Of a DNA stretch of 64,000 bases, positions 1 through 8,583 are shown piece after piece; the stretch's first letter is position 1, and the number at the start of each line of letters is the position of its first letter. The DNA lies in contig NZ_JBJKFD010000001.1 of NCBI RefSeq assembly GCF_049723905.1, forward strand, positions 1,302,001 to 1,366,000. The letters are read 5' to 3'. Source of the stretch: G963665185 sp049723905. GTDB taxonomy: Bacteria > Desulfobacterota > Desulfovibrionia > Desulfovibrionales > Desulfovibrionaceae. Below the pieces are notes generated by a model. It had not been told where the DNA came from, did no database searches, and worked only from the letters and a program-made list of their open reading frames with translations. A program made the translations under genes and the position numbers.

Positions 1-209
1 GCAGAAATCCTTTTGCGGTCGTTATCCAATGGTGGGGAAGCCGGGGAAAATGTCATGGCACACAGCCCGCAACGCCCCATTCCGGCACAAAGCGCACGGG
101 AAGGCAGAAGCCCTGCCAGATAAAGGGCATCCAGGCAGGTCTGGCCCTGCCTGGCCGCAACCCGGCGGGTGGTGCCCCGGCTGTCTGTCGCGTCAAAGAA
201 AAAAGTCAT
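1..209 (-). CDS. [2Fe-2S] ferredoxin-domain protein, 5' part only
   Basis: An open frame reads leftward from about 209 and leaves the window without a stop, so only about 69 N-terminal residues are visible. They contain CAGMGRCGLC, the C-x4-5-C-x2-C cluster loop of plant-type [2Fe-2S] ferredoxins, preceded by a segment that fits the usual beta-grasp start. An AAAAGG motif lies 6 nt before the ATG at 209; an in-frame ATG at 215 abuts it and is less likely. The family could be a ferredoxin-ASKHA corrinoid activator or a redox-enzyme subunit; the missing C-terminus would decide. It shares the minus strand with the upstream chemotaxis gene, but a terminator separates them. Confidence 0.65.
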   Translation of the reverse strand, partial: MTFFFDATDSRGTTRRVAARQGQTCLDALYLAGLLPSRALCAGMGRCGLCAMTFSPASPPLDNDRKRIS

Positions 210-321
210 GCGCATCCTTTTGAATTCTCTGGAACCATTGTCCAGCTATTCCGCATCATGCGGACGCGGCCGTAGTTTGGCAAGCTAAAGCATGTAAACA
301 TAGCCTTTGTCTGCGTTATAT

Positions 322-355
322 AAAAAGGCCGGAGCGTTTTCTCAACGCCCCGGCC
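322..355 (-). terminator. Rho-independent terminator after the chemotaxis receptor
   Basis: Read on the minus strand, arms 344-355 and 327-338 pair over 12 bp with one mismatch, a 5-nt loop and then a U-rich run (326-322). It sits about 120 nt past the receptor stop codon. Confidence 0.75.
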
Positions 356-472
356 CTTCGGGTCACATATGTTGCAATGCCCGCCATCTCCTAAAAAGAG
401 TAGCCAGCATTACAGTTTCCGGGCCATCCTGCCCCCTATCGAAAGGTCTCCCACAGAAATGGCTGCATTCAC

Positions 473-2284
473 TCAGCCCTGCTTCAAATCCTCAATCAAC
501 TGGTGAAGCGTGGTCATCTGTTCGGTAAGCCCCCGCACGGCTCTTGCCGTCTGGACTGCTCCCTCGGTCGCCTCGGTTGTGATCCTGTTGATGTCATCCA
601 CGGACCGGTTGATTTCCTCGGATGTGGCCGACTGCTCTTCCGCTGCCGTGGCAATGCTCTGAATCTGGGTGGCAGACATCTCGGAACTGTCCACAATCTC
701 TTCCAGAACCACGCCGGACATGTCGGTCAGTTTTGCCGCATCGACAAGCTCCAGCACCGCTTCGTCCACCGCAGAGATGTTTTCCTTGACCAAATCCTGA
801 ATGCCCAAAACAGTCTGGCCAACTTCCTTTGTGGCTCCCATGGTCTTTTCCGCAAGTTTGCGGACCTCATCGGCCACCACGGCAAAACCACGTCCGGCAT
901 CCCCTGCCCGGGCGGCTTCAATGGCCGCATTGAGCGCAAGAAGGTTGGTCTGATCAGCGATATCTTCAATCACGGTCATTATCGCCCCAATCGCCCCCGT
1001 CTGATCTCCCAACCGGTCCATATTGTTTTTGAGCCGTTCCGTCCGGTCCTGGATAGACTGCATGGACTTTACGGAATTCTGTACGATTTCTGCCCCTTCC
1101 TTGGCCTTGTCCCGGGCAGTGGTCCCGGTTTCCGCCGCTTCGCTGGAACTACGGGCCACTTCAAAGACAGTAGCGTTCATCTGCTCCATGGCAGTGGCAG
1201 TTTCGGCTATCCGCTCACTCTGGATGATGGCTCCCTGGCGCATGGCTTCGGATTGCGTGGAAATTTGCGTGGATACATCGGCAATCTTGCCTATCACATC
1301 CTCCAACCGCCCGGCCGCCATACACATGCCTTCGCTCTTGGCTTTTTCCGCATTGCGCCGAGCCTCATCCGCCTCTTGTGCGGCTTTGTGAGCCACCTTG
1401 GCCTGCTCTTCGGCCAAGTGGCTCTGCTCCTCAATCTCATGGATGTTGCTGCTGAGCTCTTCCAACATGCGGTTCAAAGCATTTTCCAGCAGGGTAATTT
1501 CGTCATTCCCCCGCGCCTCGACCTTCACATCAAGGTCACCCTCGGCCACCTTTTGCGCCTTGGCTGTAGCTTCCTTGAGCGGACGAAGAATGCTGCGCAC
1601 TATGCATATGGTAAGCGGCAACAAAAGGAGAAGAAACACAGCCCCCACGGCAATGCCTACATTGCGAAGTGCCGACTGAAGAATGCCGGACAACTTTTTG
1701 ACTATATTTCCCTTTTGCGTCTTGATGTCATCAATATAAATCCCTGTAGCAACAAAACAGTCGGTTCCGGGGATAATTTCCGCATAAGCGAGCTTCGGGC
1801 TCGGCTCTTTTTCGCCGGGTTTGAAGAACCAGTAGGTGACGAATCCCCCCCCGGCTTTGGCCTTTTCGGCCAATTGCTTGATGTATGGATTCCCGAGCTT
1901 GTCTTTGGTTCCTATCCGGTTTTTCCCATGAAAGTCATGCCGCAGGGGATGGGCCATATTGCGCCCTTTGGTATCATAAATAAAATAGTACCCCTTGGTT
2001 CCGTAACGCACTGGCTGGATAGTTTCCCGCATTGCCAGTACAGGGTCGCTCCCCTCGGCTTCTGCTTTCTTGACTGCAGCGCCCAATCTGGTTGCAATGG
2101 TTTGCACCGAAAATTGAAGCGTTCGTTTATACCCGTCCAAAAGTACCCGTTCCGCTTCTACGGCAGACTCATTTTCTACTTCCACCAAGTAGTAAACCAA
2201 CCCGCCGCAGGCCCCCAAAGCAAATCCCACCATAAGCACAATAAGAAAGATGACTCTCTTCGAAATTGTGAAATGTCTTAACAT
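473..2284 (-). CDS. Methyl-accepting chemotaxis protein with periplasmic Cache sensor
   Basis: Transmembrane chemoreceptor that passes ligand occupancy to CheA/CheW. In order it has an N-terminal TM helix, a periplasmic single-Cache domain of about 150 residues (with the G-x-K-G-Y-Y-F-I-Y-D signature), a second TM, a HAMP linker, a short coiled coil, and the cytoplasmic signalling bundle with the hallmark tip DQTNLLALNAAIEAARAG. No C-terminal CheR-tethering pentapeptide is seen. The ATG at 2284 follows GGAAG by about 7 nt; an in-frame ATG at 2314 would add 10 residues but has no close ribosome site. The ligand cannot be told from sequence; sCache domains often bind small organic acids. Not in a che operon here. 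Confidence 0.93.
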   Translation of the reverse strand: MLRHFTISKRVIFLIVLMVGFALGACGGLVYYLVEVENESAVEAERVLLDGYKRTLQFSVQTIATRLGAAVKKAEAEGSDPVLAMRETIQPVRYGTKGYYFIYDTKGRNMAHPLRHDFHGKNRIGTKDKLGNPYIKQLAEKAKAGGGFVTYWFFKPGEKEPSPKLAYAEIIPGTDCFVATGIYIDDIKTQKGNIVKKLSGILQSALRNVGIAVGAVFLLLLLPLTICIVRSILRPLKEATAKAQKVAEGDLDVKVEARGNDEITLLENALNRMLEELSSNIHEIEEQSHLAEEQAKVAHKAAQEADEARRNAEKAKSEGMCMAAGRLEDVIGKIADVSTQISTQSEAMRQGAIIQSERIAETATAMEQMNATVFEVARSSSEAAETGTTARDKAKEGAEIVQNSVKSMQSIQDRTERLKNNMDRLGDQTGAIGAIMTVIEDIADQTNLLALNAAIEAARAGDAGRGFAVVADEVRKLAEKTMGATKEVGQTVLGIQDLVKENISAVDEAVLELVDAAKLTDMSGVVLEEIVDSSEMSATQIQSIATAAEEQSATSEEINRSVDDINRITTEATEGAVQTARAVRGLTEQMTTLHQLIEDLKQG

Positions 2285-2314
2285 TTGGCACTTCCCGCGC
2301 TGAAATAATGACAT

Positions 2315-2759
2315 GGAACTGACTGGTATTCACACCTCACTTATATTATTTTTCCATTCTTTTGTAGTGCGTATTCAGATAAAAATTCACCAACACAAAA
2401 GCAAAAAAATAAATAATATCAATAATAATTATTATTATGGTAAAACAGAGAAAGGACGTAAGTATCTAGCCCCTTACCGTCTCAGCACTCAATTTAAAAT
2501 CCGGGCGGATAAAGACTCGAAAAGCCCACCAGAACATACATTTTTTCTTTAACAAGGCGAGTGGAGAAAAAACACTGGCTGTACTGGAATCTGAGCATCT
2601 TCAATTAATTCGTAAAATTTGTTCTATTCAATAAAAAAATCACAACAAACATAATTCTTCTCCATTAAAAAACGAATCAATACCCACACAAACAAAGCAT
2701 GCTGGTTCTCAAGACATCAATAACCACTTTGTAGTTAATTAAGTCACTTTAATACCACG
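2315..2759. other. AT-rich intergenic region, no gene seen
   Basis: About 450 bp, clearly more AT-rich than its surroundings with many A/T runs. It must hold the promoter for the chemotaxis gene, but no sigma-28 or sigma-54 match was found. Short ORFs here have no ribosome site or recognisable content. Confidence 0.5.
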
Positions 2760-2761
2760 CA

Positions 2762-2791
2762 AAAGCGCCCCTTTGGCATTACCAAAGGGGC
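2762..2791 (-). terminator. Terminator of the octaheme cytochrome operon
   Basis: Perfect 10-bp stem (2767-2776 with 2782-2791), 5-nt loop, then GCTTTTGC on the minus strand, 38 nt past the last operon gene. Ts also follow on the plus side, so it may work both ways. Confidence 0.8.
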
Positions 2792-2828
2792 ACTCGCTTT
2801 TTATGCTGCCAACAAGAGACGGAAACGC

Positions 2829-3488
2829 TTATTTATGCCGCTTTTCCCACTCCGCTACAGGCTCTTCCTTTTCAACCTCTTCCCAACCAGTGATCATACC
2901 CTTGATATGGGCGAACAGGCTGTGCCCGGTGGTGGTCATGTAAATATGGATGACCACAAAGGCCAGAATACCGAAGGCGCCCGCCATATGCAGCAGGGCA
3001 ATAGTGCGCAGGGTCAGGTCGCTAATGCCCCACTCTCCCCAGGAGTTGTAGCCCCAATAGAGGAAGCCGGTAATCATCTGGAACGGTAGCAAGAACATGG
3101 CAATGGACAGATACGTCAGGCGCTGCAACGGGTTATGCTTGGCCTCCTTGCGCTTGGGAACCGGATGCGGCTGTCCGGAAAAGATGCCGAAGGTATAGTA
3201 TTGAATAACCTGAAACACCTTCTTGGTGGTTGGAATGTATTGCTTCCACTCCCCCGTGGTAAACACCCAGAACACAAAAAAGGCAAAGGTGATGAGCCAG
3301 GTGATTCCAAGGAAGTTGTGCCACTGCACGGCCCGTTTGAAGCCCAGCAGTGTAAAGCTGCCGTGCACTTCCAGCCCGGTGACGAGAAGGACCGTGATAA
3401 TGGCCCCCTGAAACCAATGCCAGAAACGCTCGTAGCGGGTGTACAGGTATATCTTGGTCATCTTGTGGGTATTGTTCATGGCAGCCAT
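2829..3488 (-). CDS. Cytochrome b subunit, b561/FdnI-like, of the octaheme operon
   Basis: Integral membrane protein of 219 residues with about four TM helices. Histidines placed as in di-heme cytochrome b subunits of formate dehydrogenase/thiosulfate reductase type are visible: in FWHWFQG (first helix), VQWHNFLG (second) and the LLHMAG / VIHIYM pair near the C-terminus. Family role: moves electrons between the quinone pool and a periplasmic partner. It is the last of four genes, 4 nt after the octaheme cytochrome stop, with a GGAGG ribosome site 10 nt before the ATG. The obvious partner is the octaheme cytochrome or the Fe-S protein. Direction of electron flow is inferred as quinol to periplasm. 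Confidence 0.85.
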   Translation of the reverse strand: MAAMNNTHKMTKIYLYTRYERFWHWFQGAIITVLLVTGLEVHGSFTLLGFKRAVQWHNFLGITWLITFAFFVFWVFTTGEWKQYIPTTKKVFQVIQYYTFGIFSGQPHPVPKRKEAKHNPLQRLTYLSIAMFLLPFQMITGFLYWGYNSWGEWGISDLTLRTIALLHMAGAFGILAFVVIHIYMTTTGHSLFAHIKGMITGWEEVEKEEPVAEWEKRHK

Positions 3489-3492
3489 GGCT

Positions 3493-5142
3493 CTACCCCC
3501 TCCTCTTTCTGGATACGATGCGCATCAGCCCGTGTATGAGCACGGCGATAAATGCGGCAATGGTCGCGCCCCAGCCAATCATGTCCAAAGTCTTGCTGTG
3601 GTCGCGTCCAGGGATGTACACGCCTGTAACTCCCGCCAGACGGCTCTGCGCACTGTGGCACTCGGAGCAGTTGACGGTCTGTTCGCGAGGGGCAACCATG
3701 TGGGTTGTCGGATAATAATACTCCGTCTCCACAAAACCGACTTCCCCGGAGAACGGCAAATCCACATAGTTCATGGCAGAGGTGATGGCCTTCTTCCAGT
3801 CCCAGTCCGCCCAATACGCACCGCTCCCCTTCTTGCCGAACAGGTGCGGCATCACCATCTGGTTGAGCTTGGCATCGTACGGCTGCTTTCCGCGGTGCAC
3901 CTTGAACGGCATAATCCGTGAGTTCGGATCGTCAGACGCGCCCACAGGCTGGTTGATGGCCACAATCTGGCTGGGATCGATCTTGTCCGTAACCAACTTG
4001 TGGCTCATGGCGCCATTGAACCAACGGTACTCGGGCGTCACATTCTTTGCCCAGATGAAATCGCCCTTCTTGGAATCGTACGAGGGCTTGCCCAGCGGGC
4101 CCATAACCTGGAACGGCTTGCCGTCCTTCTTCTTGCCAGCCTTGGACCAGTCCCACCACATCTTGGTGGGCTTGACCCGGGCAAAGGCAGGAATATGGCA
4201 GGTCTGACAGGCTACCTTGTCGGTATGATCGTTGGCCTTGTTCTCCACCTTGTGCGGTCTGGCGCTGTGGCAGGACTCGCAGGCAATCTTGCTGGCAAGG
4301 TCGGCCTCGGTCAGACTTATGCGCTCGGGAGCCGCAGGGATGGTGTACAGACGCCCGGCTATCTGGTGTTCCTTGGTCGTATGGCAACGCTGGCAGGTGA
4401 AGTTCAGGCCGTCCTCGTCCATATGCACGTCCAGGGACTTCTTGGGCTTGAACAGGGAAGAATCCAGATCGCCATGCTTGACGCCGTCGCCCCCGCCACC
4501 GCTGAAATGACAGGTTCCACAGTTGACGCGGTCGGGCCGCCCCACACTTTGGGCTATCTTGTTCCAGTCGGGCGGGTAGTATGTCTTCTTGTTGCCCTTG
4601 AATACGGTTTCCTTGGTAACGGGATATCCCGCCCCCGCAGGAAACTTCTTGTAGGTGTGCGTTGTATCGTGGCAGACCACGCAGTCGATCTTGTTCTTGG
4701 CCTTGAAGTCGAAGTTCTTGTCCTTCCAGCCATATCCGATATGGCACGAGGTGCAACGGGGTTCGTTGGATGGGACGGAAACGCAGAAGTTGTTGAGCGT
4801 TTTTCCGTACTTGCCCATATTGGCACCATCCCCGCAGTTGGGACAGATCCATGTCCAGTGGATGGTGTGGTGGATTTGATCCGCCGCCAAAACATGGCAG
4901 GACAGACAGGCCTCGGTCACCTGTTCCGGCTTTTCAAAGTTCTCCTGCAAGACCTTGAACTTGGAATGGTCGGCTGTGGTCCACTTGCCACCGGGGGCCT
5001 TTGTTGCCTGCTGAGCCAACCTCCGGCCGGGGGCCTTTTCATCGCCTTCCGGCTCGGCCCTCAGCTCCGGACACAAGAATCCCAGCAAAAGAAGCGGCAC
5101 GACCGCCAGGGTCATTGCCATCTGCATCCTGATCTTCCGCAT
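3493..5142 (-). CDS. Octaheme c-type cytochrome, tetrathionate reductase (OTR) family
   Basis: Periplasmic multiheme enzyme of 549 residues. After a signal peptide it carries eight CxxCH sites: CLSCH, CTSCH, CVVCH, CGTCH, CQRCH, CESCH, CQTCH, CSECH. The region around the first heme (ADHSKF, then TEACLSCH and IHHTIHWTW) matches the OTR family known from Shewanella, whose members reduce tetrathionate, nitrite or hydroxylamine in vitro; the in vivo substrate is open. Unlike a soluble enzyme it ends in a hydrophobic helix followed by RKRR, so it should be anchored to the inner membrane facing out. Start at 5142 chosen because AAGGAGG lies 5 nt upstream and the signal peptide begins there; the longer frame to 5208 overlaps the preceding gene. 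Third gene of the operon. Confidence 0.9.
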   Translation of the reverse strand: MRKIRMQMAMTLAVVPLLLLGFLCPELRAEPEGDEKAPGRRLAQQATKAPGGKWTTADHSKFKVLQENFEKPEQVTEACLSCHVLAADQIHHTIHWTWICPNCGDGANMGKYGKTLNNFCVSVPSNEPRCTSCHIGYGWKDKNFDFKAKNKIDCVVCHDTTHTYKKFPAGAGYPVTKETVFKGNKKTYYPPDWNKIAQSVGRPDRVNCGTCHFSGGGGDGVKHGDLDSSLFKPKKSLDVHMDEDGLNFTCQRCHTTKEHQIAGRLYTIPAAPERISLTEADLASKIACESCHSARPHKVENKANDHTDKVACQTCHIPAFARVKPTKMWWDWSKAGKKKDGKPFQVMGPLGKPSYDSKKGDFIWAKNVTPEYRWFNGAMSHKLVTDKIDPSQIVAINQPVGASDDPNSRIMPFKVHRGKQPYDAKLNQMVMPHLFGKKGSGAYWADWDWKKAITSAMNYVDLPFSGEVGFVETEYYYPTTHMVAPREQTVNCSECHSAQSRLAGVTGVYIPGRDHSKTLDMIGWGATIAAFIAVLIHGLMRIVSRKRRG

Positions 5143-5195
5143 GTCGCCTCCTTGGTCGCCAATCAACTTTCCAACACCCTTTCCCTTATCCCTTC

Positions 5196-5669
5196 CTACG
5201 AATCCCAAACTCCCTTTCGTTGCAGATAGGCCCTGGCACCGGCGGCCAAAGCTCCCAAAGCGGTAATCCCAAGCAGGATAACCGCTCCCAGATGCACCAT
5301 GTCTATGGTGAAAACAAACTTCGGCCCCAAAAACACATCCGGCTCGTTCTTGAGCACCCGGAAGATGCCGGAAACCACAATCAGGGCCAGCAGCCCCACC
5401 CGAATCCGGCCCGATACGCTAAGCCGCCAGTTCCACCGCCAGCGCACGACATACATGGCCGCCATGTAGCAAACCACGGCCAGAAACACGGCGGCCAGGA
5501 CATAATGAAACTCGTTGACGAAATAAAAATCCGCAGACCACCCCATTCCGGGCAGGTCGGCGATGAAATAACGCTTGGTGATCGGCATCTGGGAAAAGCC
5601 GGTAAATGCCAGCAGCACCATTAATAAGGTATATATACGACGCAGCCAGACAGAAGCGGGACTATTCAT
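5196..5669 (-). CDS. Four-helix membrane protein, probable cytochrome b-type partner
   Basis: About 157 residues with four hydrophobic helices and helix-borne histidines (NEFHYV, DMVHLG) that could ligate heme b. No named family is recognised with confidence. It overlaps the stop of the Fe-S gene by 8 nt, and GGGGAGGG precedes the ATG at 5669. The context implies a quinone-facing subunit that hands electrons to the Fe-S protein or the octaheme cytochrome. The operon therefore encodes two different membrane subunits, this one and the b561-like protein at the 3' end. Heme binding is inference. Confidence 0.65.
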   Translation of the reverse strand: MNSPASVWLRRIYTLLMVLLAFTGFSQMPITKRYFIADLPGMGWSADFYFVNEFHYVLAAVFLAVVCYMAAMYVVRWRWNWRLSVSGRIRVGLLALIVVSGIFRVLKNEPDVFLGPKFVFTIDMVHLGAVILLGITALGALAAGARAYLQRKGVWDS

Positions 5670-6705
5670 GGTCGCCCTCCCCATGGCTGTTCCGGCCGTT
5701 TTTCTTGCTTGCTTCATCATCTTCCTTCACGCCCCGGATCACCGTGGCTGCAGCCGCAGCAATGCCAGCCAACGGCGCGGCAAAAACAGCAACCGAAAGC
5801 TTCTCCTGAGGTGCCAATGTGTTCTTCACAGGTTTGAGGTGCGGCTTGCCCGGCCCCTTTTCCACGGCCTTGTTCAACTCGCTAAAGGGTACGGGAGAGA
5901 GATAAATCGTGTTTGTACCACCGTTTTCCTCCAGCCCGTACAAATACCATCCCCTCTCCTCGGCCAGCTGCAGGGCTTCGGCCATGATCTCCTTGCGGGG
6001 ACCGATCTTCTGCACCTGCTCCGGACAAACTTCGATGCAGGCGGGAGTTTCTCCCTGCGCAACGCGATCATAACAGCGGTCGCATTTGTACATCACTCCG
6101 TTACCGGCAAAACGAGGCAAAACATCCATATAGAGGCCAACGCCGCTTTGCCGTTGCGGGATGTGCCAGGGGCAGACATTGCGGCACTTGGCCCCGCCGA
6201 AACAGAAGTCCGCGTCTATGCGGACAATGCCTTCGGCCTGCTTGCGCGCAGCCCCAAAGGGACAGAGGTCCGCGCATGGCGGGTTGACACAATGCAGACA
6301 TCGTCTGGGAATGTTGATCTCGTAGCTCTCGCCGTTGTGTTCCACTTCGGCGGTCTGGATATAAAGCCAGTTGTACGGCGTAAGCCGGTCGTCCACATCG
6401 CGCCGATTCGACCAATCTTCTATCTTCACGCGGGAAACCGGCGAGGATACGGGCATCTTTCCCGTAGGTTCTGGATACTTGTGACCGTTCACTTCGTGGC
6501 AGGCGTCCACGCAGGCCCCGCAGGCTATACACTTGCTTACATCAAGCAGCGTGCACAATTCCTCTCCAGCCCTTCCCTCTGGAAGGGAAACATCCTCGGA
6601 CGCGTTGGCCTTTGCCGGCCTTGAGAGCGCGGCTGATGCCGCCCCGGCCCCCAGCGCGGCGAAAAATCCCCGTCGCGAAAGGCCCTTATGCTGATTCTTA
6701 GACAT
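5662..6705 (-). CDS. Tat-exported 4x[4Fe-4S] electron transfer protein with C-terminal anchor
   Basis: 347 residues. The N-terminus has a twin-arginine signal (LSRRGFFAALGAG). Four cysteine groups follow in the DmsB/NrfC/HybA pattern: CIACGACVDAC, CLHCVNPPCADLC, a C-x5-C-x3-C group ending CPWHIP, and CDRCYDR...CIEVC. A hydrophobic alanine-rich segment near residues 300-320 looks like a membrane anchor, as in HybA. It likely relays electrons between the 4-TM subunit and the octaheme cytochrome on the periplasmic side. First gene of the operon; the ATG lies about 42 nt downstream of the predicted sigma-54 start site. Confidence 0.88.
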   Translation of the reverse strand: MSKNQHKGLSRRGFFAALGAGAASAALSRPAKANASEDVSLPEGRAGEELCTLLDVSKCIACGACVDACHEVNGHKYPEPTGKMPVSSPVSRVKIEDWSNRRDVDDRLTPYNWLYIQTAEVEHNGESYEINIPRRCLHCVNPPCADLCPFGAARKQAEGIVRIDADFCFGGAKCRNVCPWHIPQRQSGVGLYMDVLPRFAGNGVMYKCDRCYDRVAQGETPACIEVCPEQVQKIGPRKEIMAEALQLAEERGWYLYGLEENGGTNTIYLSPVPFSELNKAVEKGPGKPHLKPVKNTLAPQEKLSVAVFAAPLAGIAAAAATVIRGVKEDDEASKKNGRNSHGEGDHE

Positions 6706-6757
6706 ACCTTATCCTATCATAAAAATTGATGGTGTCCACTTTCATTGAGATACCCAA

Positions 6758-6773
6758 AGCAGAATCCATGCCG
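6758..6773 (-). promoter_or_regulatory. Sigma-54 promoter of the octaheme operon
   Basis: Minus strand reads CGGCATGGATTCTGCT against consensus TGGCAYRNNNNTTGCW: 2 mismatches, with the obligatory GG-N10-GC spacing kept. The predicted start near 6747 is about 42 nt before the Fe-S gene. A sigma-54 activator gene is divergent next door. Confidence 0.75.
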
Positions 6774-6807
6774 ACGTCTTACCCGACAAGACAAGTTGTA
6801 ACACTCT

Positions 6808-6830
6808 GATTTTGTAAATTTTATAAAATC
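6808..6830. promoter_or_regulatory. Likely activator-binding inverted repeat
   Basis: GATTTTGTAAA and TTTATAAAATC form 11-bp arms with one mismatch around a single central base. The centre lies about 72 bp upstream of the predicted start site, a usual position for enhancer-binding-protein sites. Binding by the neighbouring regulator is inferred. Confidence 0.6.
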
Positions 6831-6974
6831 AACAAATTCTCACACGTCGCAACGGGCTATACAACTGCATAGACACCTGCTAAGAACCTAGAATTCACCT
6901 ACCAAAACGACATATGGAATACTCTTTCCGGGAAGGATTTACCACGGACTCGTGGTTGAAGACGAAAGGACAGC

Positions 6975-8384
6975 ATGAGCACAGACGAATATAACAAGTT
7001 CATGGGCAACATTGTGGAAACCATGAACGACGGGCTTTTTCTGGTACGTACGGACGGCACCATCGCCATGGTCAACGACGCGCTGCTGCGCTTGACCGGC
7101 TATTCGCGCGACGATCTGCTGGGGAAACCGTGCACAATGCTGGACTGCGACGTCTGCCGCAAGGCCCGCTCCCTGGGGCGCGGCCATTGGTGCCGCATGT
7201 TTGATAGCGAACCGGACCACCGGAAGCCCTGCCACATGCGCCGCAAGGATGGCGCATACGTGCACGTGCTGAAAAACGCCTCCATTCTCAGGGACGGAGA
7301 CAAGGTAATCGGCGCGGTGGAAACGGTCACGGACCTCACCGAATTGGGCCGAAAGGACGAAACCATCCAGGAGCTGAAACGCCTGCTCGGCACGGAAGAC
7401 AGCTTTTACGGTCTTGTAGGCCGCAGCGAGGCCATGCAGCGGGTCTATTCGCTTTTGGAAAGGGCCGCGCAAAGCGACGCTCCGGTCATACTGTACGGCG
7501 AATCCGGCACAGGCAAAGAACTGGCTGCCCATGCCATTCACGAACTCGGCAAGCGTTCGGAGGGGCCGTTCATCCAATGCAACTGCGCGGCACTCACGGT
7601 CTCCCTCTTGGAAAGCGAGCTTTTCGGCCATGTAAAAGGAGCCTTTACCGGAGCGTACCGCCACCAGATAGGCAGATTCGAAGCAGCCCATGGCGGCGAC
7701 CTGTTTCTGGACGAAATTGGCGATGCGCCGTCTGAAATTCAGGTAAAGTTGTTGCGCGTTCTGGAAACCAAGCGGTTCGAACGGGTGGGCGACCACCGCC
7801 CCATCAAAGTGGACGTACGCATCATCACGGCAACCAACCGCGACCTGCCCCGTTTGGTGCAGTCCAACGACTTCCGGGAAGACCTGTTCTTCCGCATCAA
7901 CGTCATCCCCATCACCATGCCGCCCTTGCGCGAACGGCGGGAGGATATCCCCCTGCTTGCCGAACACGTTCTGCGCCGCAAACGGAGTGCAGGAAGCATT
8001 ATTCGCGGGCTTTCCCCGCAGGCCATGCGGCTGTGCATGCAATACGCCTGGCCGGGCAATGTACGCGAACTGGTCAGCGCCATGGAATACGCCGCAGTCG
8101 TTACCGACGGCGAGCTGATCGAACCGGCCCACCTGCCTCCCGGCATAGCCAATGGAGACAGTGTTTGCCCACCTGCCCAGAACATCCCGGCCCCGCAGGA
8201 AGCACCAGAAGAACACGCCTCCACAACAAATATGGCCGACGAAAAAGAAGCACTGCTTCGTGCGCTGAAGCAGACCTCGGGCAATAAAAGCCAGGCCGCG
8301 CGCGTGTTGGGCGTATCGCGTATGACAGTGCTGAACAGAATGCGCAAATACGGGCTGAACACCAAGACGGTCATCACCTCATAA
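6975..8384 (+). CDS. Sigma-54 enhancer-binding protein with Cys-rich PAS sensor
   Basis: 469 residues: PAS domain (about 5-125), AAA+ ATPase with Walker A GESGTGKE near residue 176 and the sigma-54 contact loop GAFTGA near 223, and a C-terminal Fis-type helix-turn-helix (NKSQAARVLGVSRMTVLNR). The PAS domain has five cysteines in a short stretch (C-x4-C-x2-C, then two more), unusual for a PAS domain and suited to a redox, metal or sulfur-species sensor; this last point is inference. There is no receiver domain, so it senses directly. Divergent from the octaheme operon, whose sigma-54 promoter and inverted repeat lie between them. GAAAGGA precedes the ATG. Confidence 0.92.
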   Translation: MSTDEYNKFMGNIVETMNDGLFLVRTDGTIAMVNDALLRLTGYSRDDLLGKPCTMLDCDVCRKARSLGRGHWCRMFDSEPDHRKPCHMRRKDGAYVHVLKNASILRDGDKVIGAVETVTDLTELGRKDETIQELKRLLGTEDSFYGLVGRSEAMQRVYSLLERAAQSDAPVILYGESGTGKELAAHAIHELGKRSEGPFIQCNCAALTVSLLESELFGHVKGAFTGAYRHQIGRFEAAHGGDLFLDEIGDAPSEIQVKLLRVLETKRFERVGDHRPIKVDVRIITATNRDLPRLVQSNDFREDLFFRINVIPITMPPLRERREDIPLLAEHVLRRKRSAGSIIRGLSPQAMRLCMQYAWPGNVRELVSAMEYAAVVTDGELIEPAHLPPGIANGDSVCPPAQNIPAPQEAPEEHASTTNMADEKEALLRALKQTSGNKSQAARVLGVSRMTVLNRMRKYGLNTKTVITS

Positions 8385-8583
8385 TGCAGGCAGCCTTCCC
8401 GTTCCGGGAGAGCTCCTCCCCTACGCCGCCCCCTTACCGAAAAGCAAACAGGTAACTTGCAAACAAAAACATATACGCATATATGATCACCTTTCACATA
8501 TAGTCAAAAGACGGCCAAACCACTTGGCGGGGGGCCGGGCTTATATACCCTTTCTGCAGTGCTCACACAGGAGTTTTGCGCCA

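Noticed and set aside
503..2281. 592-codon plus-strand frame
   Set aside because: Exact antisense of the chemotaxis receptor; composition has no domain features and arises from GC-biased third positions.
8530..8560. Sigma-54 promoter before the tetraheme cytochrome
   Set aside because: A GG-rich run exists, but GC at the -12 position is off by one base and the flanking consensus is lost.
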